NCBI GenBank assembly: GCA_936931335.1
Contig: CAKZIH010000361.1
Span: forward strand, 1-15,240
Reading direction: 5' to 3'
Source: an uncultured Nostocoides sp.
GTDB lineage: Bacteria; Actinomycetota; Actinomycetes; Actinomycetales; Dermatophilaceae
Length of the DNA stretch: 15,240 bases
Shown here: piece by piece, positions 1 to 7,576 of the stretch
Numbering within the stretch: position 1 is the stretch's first letter
Layout of the letters: the number at the start of each line of letters is the position of its first letter
Position numbers and translations under genes: made by a program
The notes under the pieces: generated by a model
The model's input: only the letters and a program-made list of their open reading frames with translations
What the model was told of the DNA's origin: nothing
The model's database searches: none

Positions 1-1376
1 ACGTCGATGCGCTCGTATGCCGGGCTGCCATGCTTCTGGGTCAGCTCGCCATAGAGCGCGCTGGGCGTCTGCCCGGTGCGCGCCAAGATCTCCGAGGCCA
101 AGAGGGCCAGGATGATTCCGTCCTTGTCGGTCGTCCACACGGTGCCATCCATCCGCAGGAAGGACGCGCCCGCGGACTCCTCGCCGCCGAACGGCCCGGA
201 GCCGTCGAGCAGCCCCGGGACGAACCATTTGAACCCGACCGGCACCTCCACCAGCCGGCGTCCGAGATCGGCCGCCACCCGGTCGATCATCGAGGAGGAC
301 ACCAGGGTCTTGCCGATGAAACCGTCCGCCCGCCAACCCGGCCGCGCGCCGCCATACAAGTACTGAATCGCTACGGCGAGATAGTGATTGGGGTTCAGCA
401 GCCCGCCGTCGGGGGTGACGATCCCGTGCCGATCGGAGTCCGCATCATTGCCGGTGGCGATCTGATAGTCGCCGCGCTTGTCGATCAGGCTGGCCATCGC
501 GCTGGGGGAGGAGCAGTCCATCCGGATCTTGCCGTCCCAGTCCAGCGTCATGAACCGCCAGGTGGCATCCACCAGCGGGTTCACCACGGTCAGGTCCAGC
601 CCATGGCGCTCGGCAATCGCCGCCCAATAGTCCACCGAGGCCCCGCCCAGCGGGTCCGCGCCGATCCGGATCCCGGCTTCCCGGATCGCGGTGAGGTCCA
701 CGACATTCGGCAGGTCGTCGACATAGGTGCCGAGGAAGTCGTATGCCGTGCACGCCGCCCGCGCGCGGGCGAAGGGGATGCGCTTGACCCCCTGCATACC
801 GGCCCGGATGTAGGCATTGGCGGCCGCGGCGATGACCTTGGTCGCGTCGGTGTCGGCGGGCCCGCCGTGCGGCGGGTTGTACTTGAAGCCGCCATCGGAG
901 GGCGGATTGTGCGACGGGGTGACCACGATGCCGTCGGCCAGGCCGGCGCCGGCCGGCATACCGGAAACCCCGGTGATCTTGCCGCGGTTGGCTCGCAGGA
1001 TCGCGTGGGAGACGGCCGGGGTGGGGGTGTAGCGGTCCGCGGCGTCGACGAGCACGGTTACGTCATTGGCGATGAGCACCTCGATCGCCGATGCCCAGGC
1101 CGGTTCGGACAGGCCGTGGGTGTCTCGGCCGAGGAAGAGCGGGCCGTCGAAGCCCTGCTCGCGGCGGTAGTCCACGATGGCCTGGGTGGTGGCCAGGATG
1201 TGGTCCTCGTTGAAGGCGGTCTTCAGCGAGCTGCCGCGGTGCCCGGAGGTGCCGAAGGCCACCTGCTGCTCGACTTTGTCCGGATCGGGTTTGCCGGTGT
1301 AGTACGCACTCACCAGGTGGGGGAGGTCGACGAGATCCGCCGGCGAGGCGAACTGGCCGGCGCGGGGCGAGTTCAT
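1..1376 (-). CDS. pgm: Alpha-phosphoglucomutase, 3' end outside the window
   Basis: Interconverts glucose-1-phosphate and glucose-6-phosphate in the cytoplasm, linking glycogen metabolism to glycolysis. The visible 458 residues contain all the family's key motifs in order: FGTSGHRG (41-48), the active-site TPSHNP loop with the phosphorylated Ser155, the metal-binding DADSDRHG (311-318), and the sugar-binding GGEES (397-401). The E. coli Pgm type is about 546 residues, so roughly 90 C-terminal residues (most of the phosphate-binding domain 4) lie beyond position 1. The ATG at 1376 overlaps the TGA of glgB (ATGA, 1373-1376) and has AAGAAGGGA 7 nt upstream, so translation is probably coupled to glgB. 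It is the last visible gene of the glucan operon. Phosphomannomutases share the fold, but the TPSHNP and FGTSGHRG forms fit alpha-Pgm best. Confidence 0.95.
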   Translation of the reverse strand, partial: MNSPRAGQFASPADLVDLPHLVSAYYTGKPDPDKVEQQVAFGTSGHRGSSLKTAFNEDHILATTQAIVDYRREQGFDGPLFLGRDTHGLSEPAWASAIEVLIANDVTVLVDAADRYTPTPAVSHAILRANRGKITGVSGMPAGAGLADGIVVTPSHNPPSDGGFKYNPPHGGPADTDATKVIAAAANAYIRAGMQGVKRIPFARARAACTAYDFLGTYVDDLPNVVDLTAIREAGIRIGADPLGGASVDYWAAIAERHGLDLTVVNPLVDATWRFMTLDWDGKIRMDCSSPSAMASLIDKRGDYQIATGNDADSDRHGIVTPDGGLLNPNHYLAVAIQYLYGGARPGWRADGFIGKTLVSSSMIDRVAADLGRRLVEVPVGFKWFVPGLLDGSGPFGGEESAGASFLRMDGTVWTTDKDGIILALLASEILARTGQTPSALYGELTQKHGSPAYERID

Positions 1377-3775
1377 GTCGGGTTCCCTTCTTCGATCGGG
1401 GTCGCGGGTTCGGTCGCTCGGGTGGGGGTACCGGGCAACTGGGTCGTCGCCAGCGGCGACTCGACCGGCTTGGTGGCGTGTGGATCGTCCTGGGCGGCCG
1501 CGTCCGCGGCATTCTGCGAGGTGCCGCGCTCACGCGGCAGTTCCCCGGCTTCGGTGTCCAGCACCGGATGCTGCTGCGGCGTGGCCAGCGGCGCGAGATA
1601 CAAGGTGGTGAGCTTGGGCAGGGTCAGCACGATCGAATACGGCTGGTTGTCCCAGGGCTCTTCCTGCGCGGTGAACCTCATCCCGGCCTGCGAGGGCGAG
1701 CCGAATTCGTCATAGCCGGAGGTGTCGAGGATGACCTCCCAGTCCCCGGCATACGGCAACCCGACGCGGCGATTGGTCCGCGCATCGCCGCCGAAATTGA
1801 TCAGGGCAACCACGGCGCAATTGTCGCCGCGATCCAGCTCCCCGAATCGGACATAGGAGAAGGTGTTGCCGACCTTGTCGTGCGGGTTGAGCCACTCGAA
1901 GCCCGCGGGCGAAGAATCCAGGCCCCAGAGCGCCTTGCGGCTGCGATAGATGTGGTTGAGATCCTTGACCAAATTGTGAACGCGGTAATGACCGCGGTGA
2001 TCCATCAGCCACCAATCCAGCGATCGGCCGTCCGCCCATTCGGTGGGCTGGGCGAATTCGCAGCCCATGAAAAGCAATTGCTTGCCCGGGTGGCTCCAGA
2101 TATAGGCGAGATAGGCACGCAGGGTGGCGAGCTGGTCATACCGGTGCCCGGGGATCTTGCCCAGCAGCGACCCCTTGCCGTGCACAACCTCGTCGTGGCT
2201 GATCGGCAGCACATAGTTCTCGCTATAGGCATACATGATCGAGAAGGTCAGCAGATTGTGGTGATACTGACGGTGGATCGGGTCATGCTGCAAATAGCGC
2301 AGCGAGTCGTTCATCCATCCCATATTCCACTTCAGCCCAAACCCGAGACCGCCGGTCGAGGTGGGCTTGGTCACCCCTGGCCACGAGGTCGACTCCTCGG
2401 CGACCGAGACGATACCCGGGTTGAGCTTGTATGCCGTGGCATTGGTCTCCTGCAGCAGGCCGATGGCCTCGAGGTTCTCCCGGCCGCCATACTCATTGGG
2501 CAGCCATTCACCGGGCTTGCGCGAATAGTCGAGATAGAGCATGGAGGCAACCGCGTCCACTCGAATGCCGTCGACATGGAATTCCTGCATCCAATAGAGC
2601 GCATTGGCGACCAGGAAGTTGCGCACCTCTTTGCGTCCGAAGTCGAAGACATGCGTGCCCCAATCCGGCTGGTCGCCGCGGCGCGGGTCGGGGTGCTCAT
2701 AGAGCGGCAGCCCGTCGAAGCGCGCCAGCGCCCAGGCGTCCCGGGGGAAGTGCCCAGGCACCCAGTCGAGGATGACCCCGATACCGGCCTGGTGCAGGGC
2801 GTCGACGAGATAGCGGAAGTCGTCGGGGGAGCCAAAGCGCGAGGTCGGCGCGTAATAGCCGGTCACCTGATAGCCCCACGAGGGGCCATAGGGGTGCTCC
2901 ATCACCGGCAGGAACTCCACATGGGTGAAGCCCAGGTCGGCGACATAGTTGACCAGGTGCTCGGCCAGATCGCGATAGCTGGAGCCCGCGCGCCAGGAGC
3001 CCAGATGCACCTCATAGATGCTCATGGGGCCGGTATGCGGGTCGCTCGCCCGCTTGCGCTGCTCCCAGTCCCCATCGCCCCAGGTGTAATCGGAGTCGGT
3101 GACGATCGAGCCATTCGCCGGGGGGACCTCGGTGCGCCGGGCCAGCGGGTCGGCCTTGTCGCGTTCCACATCGTCCGCGCCGCGGATCCGGTATTTGTAG
3201 GTGGTGCCCGGGCCCACGCCGGGGATGAAGACCTCCCATACCCCGGAAGTGCCCAGCAGGCGCATCGGGTGTTGGCGACCGTCCCAGCCGTTGAAGTCTC
3301 CGAGCACGGCCACCGATTTGGCGCGCGGCGCCCATACCGCGAACGAGGTCCCGATCACCCGGCCGAGCGGACCGTCATAGGTGCGCACATGGGAGCCGAG
3401 CACCTGCCAGAGCTGCTCGTGTCGGCCCTCGTTGAAGAGGAAGCGGTCGATCTCGCCGACCGTCGGCGCGAACCGATACGGGTCGTCCTGCTCGTGCTCG
3501 ATCCCGTCCGCCCAGGTCGTCAGGATCCGGTAGTCGGAGGTCTGCGTCGCGCCGGCGCGCAAGCCACCCCATACGCCATCGGACTCATGCTGGAGATCAA
3601 GAATCTCGCCGTCGGCAAAGCGCACCCGCACCCGCTGCGCCAAGGGACGCAGGGCGCGCACGCGCAGGCCCTCCTCCTCCAGATGCTGACCCAGCAGGTC
3701 GTGTGGCTGCTGGTGGCGGCCATTGGCGAGCGACCAGCGCGCCCCGGGCAGGGCATTCGTCGGGGTCTGGCTCAC
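1373..3775 (-). CDS. glgB: 1,4-alpha-glucan branching enzyme GlgB (GH13)
   Basis: Forms alpha-1,6 branches in glycogen-like glucan. The protein has 800 residues. An N-terminal region leads into a CBM48 module (FAVWAP and GDFNGW near residues 150-165), followed by the GH13 barrel. Catalytic residues are Asp407 (RVDAVASM, nucleophile), Glu460 (VAEEST, acid/base) and Asp528 (SHDEVVHG). Their spacings (53 and 121) match E. coli Asp405/Glu458/Asp526. The conserved fold ends near residue 729 (TTLYLAP), and about 70 further residues form a Pro/Thr/Ala-rich tail not expected in the family. I chose the GTG at 3775 because AAGGAGG lies 7 nt upstream and the GTG overlaps the mak stop (GTGA); an ATG at 3847 lacks this. 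In the GlgE pathway GlgB acts on linear chains made by GlgE, and its position after mak fits that. Confidence 0.96.
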   Translation of the reverse strand: MSQTPTNALPGARWSLANGRHQQPHDLLGQHLEEEGLRVRALRPLAQRVRVRFADGEILDLQHESDGVWGGLRAGATQTSDYRILTTWADGIEHEQDDPYRFAPTVGEIDRFLFNEGRHEQLWQVLGSHVRTYDGPLGRVIGTSFAVWAPRAKSVAVLGDFNGWDGRQHPMRLLGTSGVWEVFIPGVGPGTTYKYRIRGADDVERDKADPLARRTEVPPANGSIVTDSDYTWGDGDWEQRKRASDPHTGPMSIYEVHLGSWRAGSSYRDLAEHLVNYVADLGFTHVEFLPVMEHPYGPSWGYQVTGYYAPTSRFGSPDDFRYLVDALHQAGIGVILDWVPGHFPRDAWALARFDGLPLYEHPDPRRGDQPDWGTHVFDFGRKEVRNFLVANALYWMQEFHVDGIRVDAVASMLYLDYSRKPGEWLPNEYGGRENLEAIGLLQETNATAYKLNPGIVSVAEESTSWPGVTKPTSTGGLGFGLKWNMGWMNDSLRYLQHDPIHRQYHHNLLTFSIMYAYSENYVLPISHDEVVHGKGSLLGKIPGHRYDQLATLRAYLAYIWSHPGKQLLFMGCEFAQPTEWADGRSLDWWLMDHRGHYRVHNLVKDLNHIYRSRKALWGLDSSPAGFEWLNPHDKVGNTFSYVRFGELDRGDNCAVVALINFGGDARTNRRVGLPYAGDWEVILDTSGYDEFGSPSQAGMRFTAQEEPWDNQPYSIVLTLPKLTTLYLAPLATPQQHPVLDTEAGELPRERGTSQNAADAAAQDDPHATKPVESPLATTQLPGTPTRATEPATPIEEGNPT

Positions 3776-5238
3776 GGGGGGTCCTCCTTGCCGATAAGTG
3801 CCGGCTCCACTAGCCGGCCGAGAGCAGCCAGCGGTATGCCGATCCACGCGGGTCGGTTGCCGGCCTCATAGCTCACCTCATAGAGCGCCTTGTCCACGAG
3901 GTATGCCGCGAGCAGAGTCCGCGCGGCGCGCGGGTCGACGGATGCCACCTGGGCATAACCGTCGAGAAAAGCGGAGGTCGCGGCCTCGACCCAGTCCCGC
4001 GCGTTGACGCCGCGGGTCTGCTGCTCCACCGAACCACCCGCATAGTCAAAAGACCGCAGCATCCCGGCGACATCGCGCAATGGCTGGTCGGGTTGGCTGC
4101 GCTCGGCCAGCGGCCGCAGCGGTTCGCCCTCGAAGTCGAGCAGTACCCAGCCCCGCTCGGGCACATCGAGCACCTGGCCCAGGTGGTAATCGCCGTGGAT
4201 GCGCTGGAAGTCCGGCCAGTCGACGTCCTGAGCCGCGGTGAAGACCGCGTCGATGGCCACCGCATATTGGGCGAGCGCGGGGGCGGCGGACAGCGCGGAG
4301 CGCAGGCGGGCTCGCATACCGGCCAGGGCCTCGGCGATCGCGGCGGAATCCGCTGGGACCGTAGGCAGTTCGCGGGCGAGCAGGGCGTGGACCTCGGCGG
4401 TGGCCCGGCCCAGTGCCTCGGCCTTCGCGGAGAAATCGACACCGGTGCCGGCCGCGGTCAGCGCCTCCCGCCAGGCGTCCTGGGCGCCGGGGAGGAACTC
4501 CTGCGCGAAGGCGAGATGGCCGTGCAGGTCACCGGAACCGTCCGGGGCGGGCCAGCTCGCGCTGACGCTGCCGATGCTGGCGGGCACCCGGGTGCTGCCG
4601 GCGGCGGCCAGCGCCCCCTGCAGGATTACGTCGGGGTTGTCCCCGGCGGCCAGGGTGCGGAAGATCTTAGTGATCACCGGGCCGGAATCCCCGGCCTCGG
4701 TGTGGGTCATCGCGATGATCGAGGTGTTGGACTGCTCACCCGAGAGCACCCGCGAACTGGTGGCCCGGCGAATCGGAGCGCTGCCGCCCGAAGCGTCGGC
4801 GGGCCGTCCGCGCGCGGACCGATCAGTCGGCAGCGGTGTGCCATCGGCGGCGATCTGTTCGGCCGGTTCCATCGCGCCCTGGGCCAGGGCGAGCAGGCAC
4901 TGCGCATACACCGGGTCGTGCGGCGCGTCGTAGACATACCGGGTGCCCAGTTCGGAATGCTCAGCCACGCCCACCAGCGCCCCCTGCGCTCCGGGCAGCG
5001 GCTGCGCGCGATAGGTGAGCGGCACTTGGTAGACCACCGGGACCGGGCCACCCTCGTCGACGAGAATCAGCGTCTCGATGCCGACCTCCCCCTCGGGGTC
5101 GTCCAAGCGCCAAGCGGTCAGCCGCCGCAGCGCCGGCGTGCCGCCCTTGCCGGCATACCAACGCTGGCGAGAGATCCACCCGCTGACCAGGTCGATCTTG
5201 TTCGGCGTGATGGAGGCATTGGTGTAGATGAGCGCCAC
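3772..5238 (-). CDS. mak: Maltokinase (Pep2/Mak family)
   Basis: ATP-dependent phosphorylation of maltose to alpha-maltose-1-phosphate, the GlgE substrate. The 488-residue protein has the maltokinase N-terminal cap (RQRWYAGKG, about residues 24-32), then an aminoglycoside-phosphotransferase-like kinase fold: SNTS in the nucleotide loop, KIFR with Lys191, the catalytic loop HGDYHLGQ with Asp350, and LLDFEGEP with the metal ligand Asp368. Length is near the usual 440-490. The GTG at 5238 follows the glgE stop by 3 nt and has GGAGG 9 nt upstream, inside glgE. Its end overlaps glgB by 4 nt. In many actinobacteria this gene is next to or fused with treS; here it stands alone between glgE and glgB, so its maltose must come from elsewhere. 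A free-standing maltokinase is the best call; strict substrate choice cannot be read from sequence. Confidence 0.92.
   Translation of the reverse strand: MALIYTNASITPNKIDLVSGWISRQRWYAGKGGTPALRRLTAWRLDDPEGEVGIETLILVDEGGPVPVVYQVPLTYRAQPLPGAQGALVGVAEHSELGTRYVYDAPHDPVYAQCLLALAQGAMEPAEQIAADGTPLPTDRSARGRPADASGGSAPIRRATSSRVLSGEQSNTSIIAMTHTEAGDSGPVITKIFRTLAAGDNPDVILQGALAAAGSTRVPASIGSVSASWPAPDGSGDLHGHLAFAQEFLPGAQDAWREALTAAGTGVDFSAKAEALGRATAEVHALLARELPTVPADSAAIAEALAGMRARLRSALSAAPALAQYAVAIDAVFTAAQDVDWPDFQRIHGDYHLGQVLDVPERGWVLLDFEGEPLRPLAERSQPDQPLRDVAGMLRSFDYAGGSVEQQTRGVNARDWVEAATSAFLDGYAQVASVDPRAARTLLAAYLVDKALYEVSYEAGNRPAWIGIPLAALGRLVEPALIGKEDPP
3783..3789 (-). promoter_or_regulatory. Strong ribosome binding site of glgB
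   Basis: AAGGAGG on the minus strand, 7 nt before the GTG at 3775. It lies inside the end of mak. It decides the glgB start over the upstream in-frame ATG at 3847 and, with the GTGA overlap, suggests high-level coupled translation. Confidence 0.8.
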
Positions 5239-5241
5239 CGG

Positions 5242-7521
5242 TCACGGCCTCCGGCAGTGCAGGATGTGCGCCGGCTCCCCGTCGGGGCCCAGGCGCACAT
5301 AGTTGGCCTCCCCCCACTCCCATACCGCGCCGGTGATCAAGTCCTGGACGCCGAAACGGTCGTGCCAGTCCAGGCCCAGAGCGGGCATATCGAGACGGAC
5401 GACGGACTCCCGGGTGGTGTGTGGGTCGAGGTTGGCGACCACCAGGATTGTGTCCACCCCACCGTCCGGCAGCACGCGAGTCTTGCTGAAGCACAACAGA
5501 TTTTCGTCGGCCACCGAGTGGAAGGTGATATTGCGCAACCAGTGCAGGCTGGGGTGGGCGCGTCGGATCTCGTTGAGGCGGGTGAGATAGGGCGCGAGCG
5601 TCTGACCCGCACGGCTGCCACCGGGCTCGTAGTCGGCCCAGTGCCGGTCCTTGTACTGATATTTCTCGTTGTCGATCTGCTCCTCGGCCCCCGGCCGAGC
5701 GACATGCTCCATCAGCTCGTAGCCGGTGTAGATGCCATAGGTGGGCACCAGCGTCGCGGCCAGCGCGGCCCGCACCTTCCACGCCGCGAGCCCGCCGAAC
5801 TGCATATATGGCGTGAGGATGTCGTGCGTGGTGGGCCAGAACGAGGGCCGCATATAGGCCGCGGACTCGCCGGCCAGTTCCTCGACATACTCGCGCAGTT
5901 CGGCGGCGGTGTTGCGCCAGGCGTAATAGGTGTAGCTCTGCTGGAAACCGACCTTGGCCAGGGTGTGCATCATCGCCGGCTTGGTGAAGGCCTCGGACAG
6001 CCAGATCACCTCGGGGTGATCCTTGGCGACATCGGCGATCAGCCACTGCCAGAACTCCACCGGCTTGGTATGCGGGTTGTCCACCCGGAAGATCGACACG
6101 CCGTGGTCGATCCACACCTGGACCACGCGGCGCACCTCGGCGTAGGCGGCGGCCGGGTCGTTGTCGAAGTTCAGCGGGTAGATGTCCTGGTACTTCTTCG
6201 GCGGGTTCTCGGCGTAGGCGATGGTGCCATCGGCGCGGGTGGTGAAGAAGTCGGGATGGGATTGCACCCATGGATGGTCTGGGCTCGCCTGTAGGGCCAG
6301 GTCCATGGCGATCTCGAGCCCCAGTTCCCGGGCCTTGGCAACGAAATCGTCGAAGTCGTCGAAGGTGCCCAGGTCGGGGTGGATCGCGTCATGCCCGCCG
6401 TCGGGGGAGCCGATGGCATAGGGGCTGCCGGGATCGTCCGGGCCGGCATTAAGGGTGTTGTTCGGGCCCTTGCGCGCGGCGGTGCCGATCGGGTGGATCG
6501 GGGTCAGATAGACCACGTCGAAGCCCATCGCGGCGATGGCCGGCAGCCGCTTGGCGGCGGTGGCGAAAGTGCCGGACACCCACTTCTCGGTGTCCGTGTC
6601 GTAATAACACCCCTCGGAGCGCGGGAAGATCTCATACCAGGCGCCATAGAGGGCCCGCTCGCGCTCCACCAGCAGCGGCAGATCGGCGCTCGCGCTCACC
6701 TGCATCCGCAGTGGGGTGGCGCGCAGTTCGGCCTGCACCTGTGGGTCCAGTCCGGCGGCCAGACGCTCGGCCGGGTCCAGCGAGTCGTCGCGCAGGCGGG
6801 CAACCGCGTCGGTGAGCACCTGTCGGCCGGCGTCGCTGCGCCCGCTCACCTCGGCCGCCCGTTCCAGTAGCAGCGCGCCCTCGGTGAGCATCAGGTCGAC
6901 GTCCACCCCGGCGCCGACCTTGATCGCCGCGTCGTGCTCCCAGGTGCCATAGGGGTCCGACCAGCCCTCGACGCGGTAGGTCCACCGGCCCAGGGCGTCC
7001 GGGGTAGCCGGGGCCACCCACCGGTTGAGCCCGGGGTTGACGCAGGTCATCGCCACGTGCTCTTGGGCGCCATCGGGCGAAGTGAGCACCAAGGTGGCGT
7101 TGACGGCGTCATGGCCCTCGCGGAAGACGGTGGCGCTGACCTCGAAGGTTTCCCCGACGACGGCCTTGGCGGGCCGCGCGCCGCCATCGACGACCGGGCC
7201 CACCTCCACCACGGGGATGCGTCCGATCGGCGCCTGCGGCGGGTCCGAGCGGGGCGGGGTGCTCTTCGGGCCTCCCGCGGCCAGGGATATCGTGGCCGCG
7301 GTATCCGGTGCCGCGTCGCCCACGCTGCCGGCCGTGGTGGCGGAGTCCGTGATCGCGCCGTCGGTCGGCGTCGCGAGCTCAGTGGTCGCGTCGTCGGCGG
7401 GCGTGCCATCGGTGGTCACGTCGTCGGCAATCGCGTCGTCGGTGGGTGTGGTGGTGTCCGTGGCTGGGTCGCTGGTCACGGGCGCCACGCTATCCCGTAT
7501 GCCGTGCGCCCGGGCCGTCAT
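5242..7521 (-). CDS. glgE: Alpha-1,4-glucan:maltose-1-phosphate maltosyltransferase GlgE (GH13_3)
   Basis: Extends alpha-1,4-glucan by transferring maltosyl units from maltose-1-phosphate. With the ATG at 7521 it has 759 residues. The conserved part starts near residue 97 (GRIPVVEVGP), continues through the N/S domain (FEVSATVFREGHDA) and the GH13 barrel (PIHPIGTAARKG; KKYQDIYPLNF), and carries the nucleophile Asp481 (FRVDNPHTKP) and acid/base Glu510 (WLSEAFTKP). The 29-residue spacing equals that of Asp394/Glu423 in Streptomyces coelicolor GlgE. About 96 residues before the conserved start form a Thr/Asp/Ala-rich repetitive tail; the Streptomyces enzyme has under 20 there. I chose ATG 7521 for its GAGG 5 nt upstream. 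GTG at 7590 (overlapping glgX), 7489 or 7323 are alternatives; only the last would remove most of the tail, and it lacks a ribosome site. Confidence 0.95.
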   Translation of the reverse strand: MTARAHGIRDSVAPVTSDPATDTTTPTDDAIADDVTTDGTPADDATTELATPTDGAITDSATTAGSVGDAAPDTAATISLAAGGPKSTPPRSDPPQAPIGRIPVVEVGPVVDGGARPAKAVVGETFEVSATVFREGHDAVNATLVLTSPDGAQEHVAMTCVNPGLNRWVAPATPDALGRWTYRVEGWSDPYGTWEHDAAIKVGAGVDVDLMLTEGALLLERAAEVSGRSDAGRQVLTDAVARLRDDSLDPAERLAAGLDPQVQAELRATPLRMQVSASADLPLLVERERALYGAWYEIFPRSEGCYYDTDTEKWVSGTFATAAKRLPAIAAMGFDVVYLTPIHPIGTAARKGPNNTLNAGPDDPGSPYAIGSPDGGHDAIHPDLGTFDDFDDFVAKARELGLEIAMDLALQASPDHPWVQSHPDFFTTRADGTIAYAENPPKKYQDIYPLNFDNDPAAAYAEVRRVVQVWIDHGVSIFRVDNPHTKPVEFWQWLIADVAKDHPEVIWLSEAFTKPAMMHTLAKVGFQQSYTYYAWRNTAAELREYVEELAGESAAYMRPSFWPTTHDILTPYMQFGGLAAWKVRAALAATLVPTYGIYTGYELMEHVARPGAEEQIDNEKYQYKDRHWADYEPGGSRAGQTLAPYLTRLNEIRRAHPSLHWLRNITFHSVADENLLCFSKTRVLPDGGVDTILVVANLDPHTTRESVVRLDMPALGLDWHDRFGVQDLITGAVWEWGEANYVRLGPDGEPAHILHCRRP
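7349..7441 (-). repeat. Imperfect 30-nt (10-residue) repeats in the glgE N-terminal tail
   Basis: Adjacent units 7382-7411 and 7412-7441 both begin gtggtc(g/a)cgtcgtcgg on the plus strand, and a diverged, longer unit lies at 7349-7381. In the protein they give Thr/Asp/Ala-rich blocks such as TPADDATT and TDGAITDSATT. The third codon positions remain mostly G/C, as expected for translated DNA here. Probably an expanded disordered linker. Confidence 0.6.
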
Positions 7522-7576
7522 GGGCGCCTCGGCGCGCGATCGGCGCCAGGCCGGCGCCCGGTCGACGCGGGCCCGG
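7522..7576. other. glgX-glgE spacer with three GGCGCC copies
   Basis: This 55-nt gap is the longest inside the glucan operon. GGCGCC, itself a palindrome, occurs at 7523-7528, 7542-7547 and 7553-7558, so alternative 6-bp hairpins are possible in the mRNA (for instance 7542-7558 with a 5-nt loop). No T-tract follows, so it is not a clear terminator. It may tune mRNA stability or expression between glgX and glgE; in such GC-rich DNA it could also be chance. Confidence 0.3.
7527..7530 (-). promoter_or_regulatory. Ribosome binding site chosen for glgE
   Basis: GAGG on the minus strand, 5 nt before the ATG at 7521. It is the best-placed site among the four candidate glgE starts, but short; the start remains uncertain. 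Confidence 0.5.

Noticed and set aside
3776..3847. Earlier glgB start (ATG at 3847)
   Set aside because: It would extend 75 nt into mak with no ribosome site, whereas the GTG at 3775 has AAGGAGG at 7 nt.
1478..3871. A 797-codon open frame on the plus strand, antisense to glgB
   Set aside because: glgB on the minus strand has all catalytic motifs. The antisense frame gives Arg/Gly/Val-rich sequence without any recognisable domain, as expected opposite a GC-rich gene.
4961..6271. A 436-codon minus-strand frame overlapping the glgE-mak junction, suggesting a fusion or frameshift
   Set aside because: It is a different frame from both genes and encodes Arg/Pro-rich shadow sequence. glgE and mak are each intact, with a proper stop and start at the junction.
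4093..6294. A 733-codon plus-strand open frame antisense to mak and glgE
   Set aside because: It spans two real genes and their junction, and its product shows no family motif. It is a by-product of G/C-rich third codon positions. The same applies to the long plus-strand frames at 30-1715 and 8201-9616.
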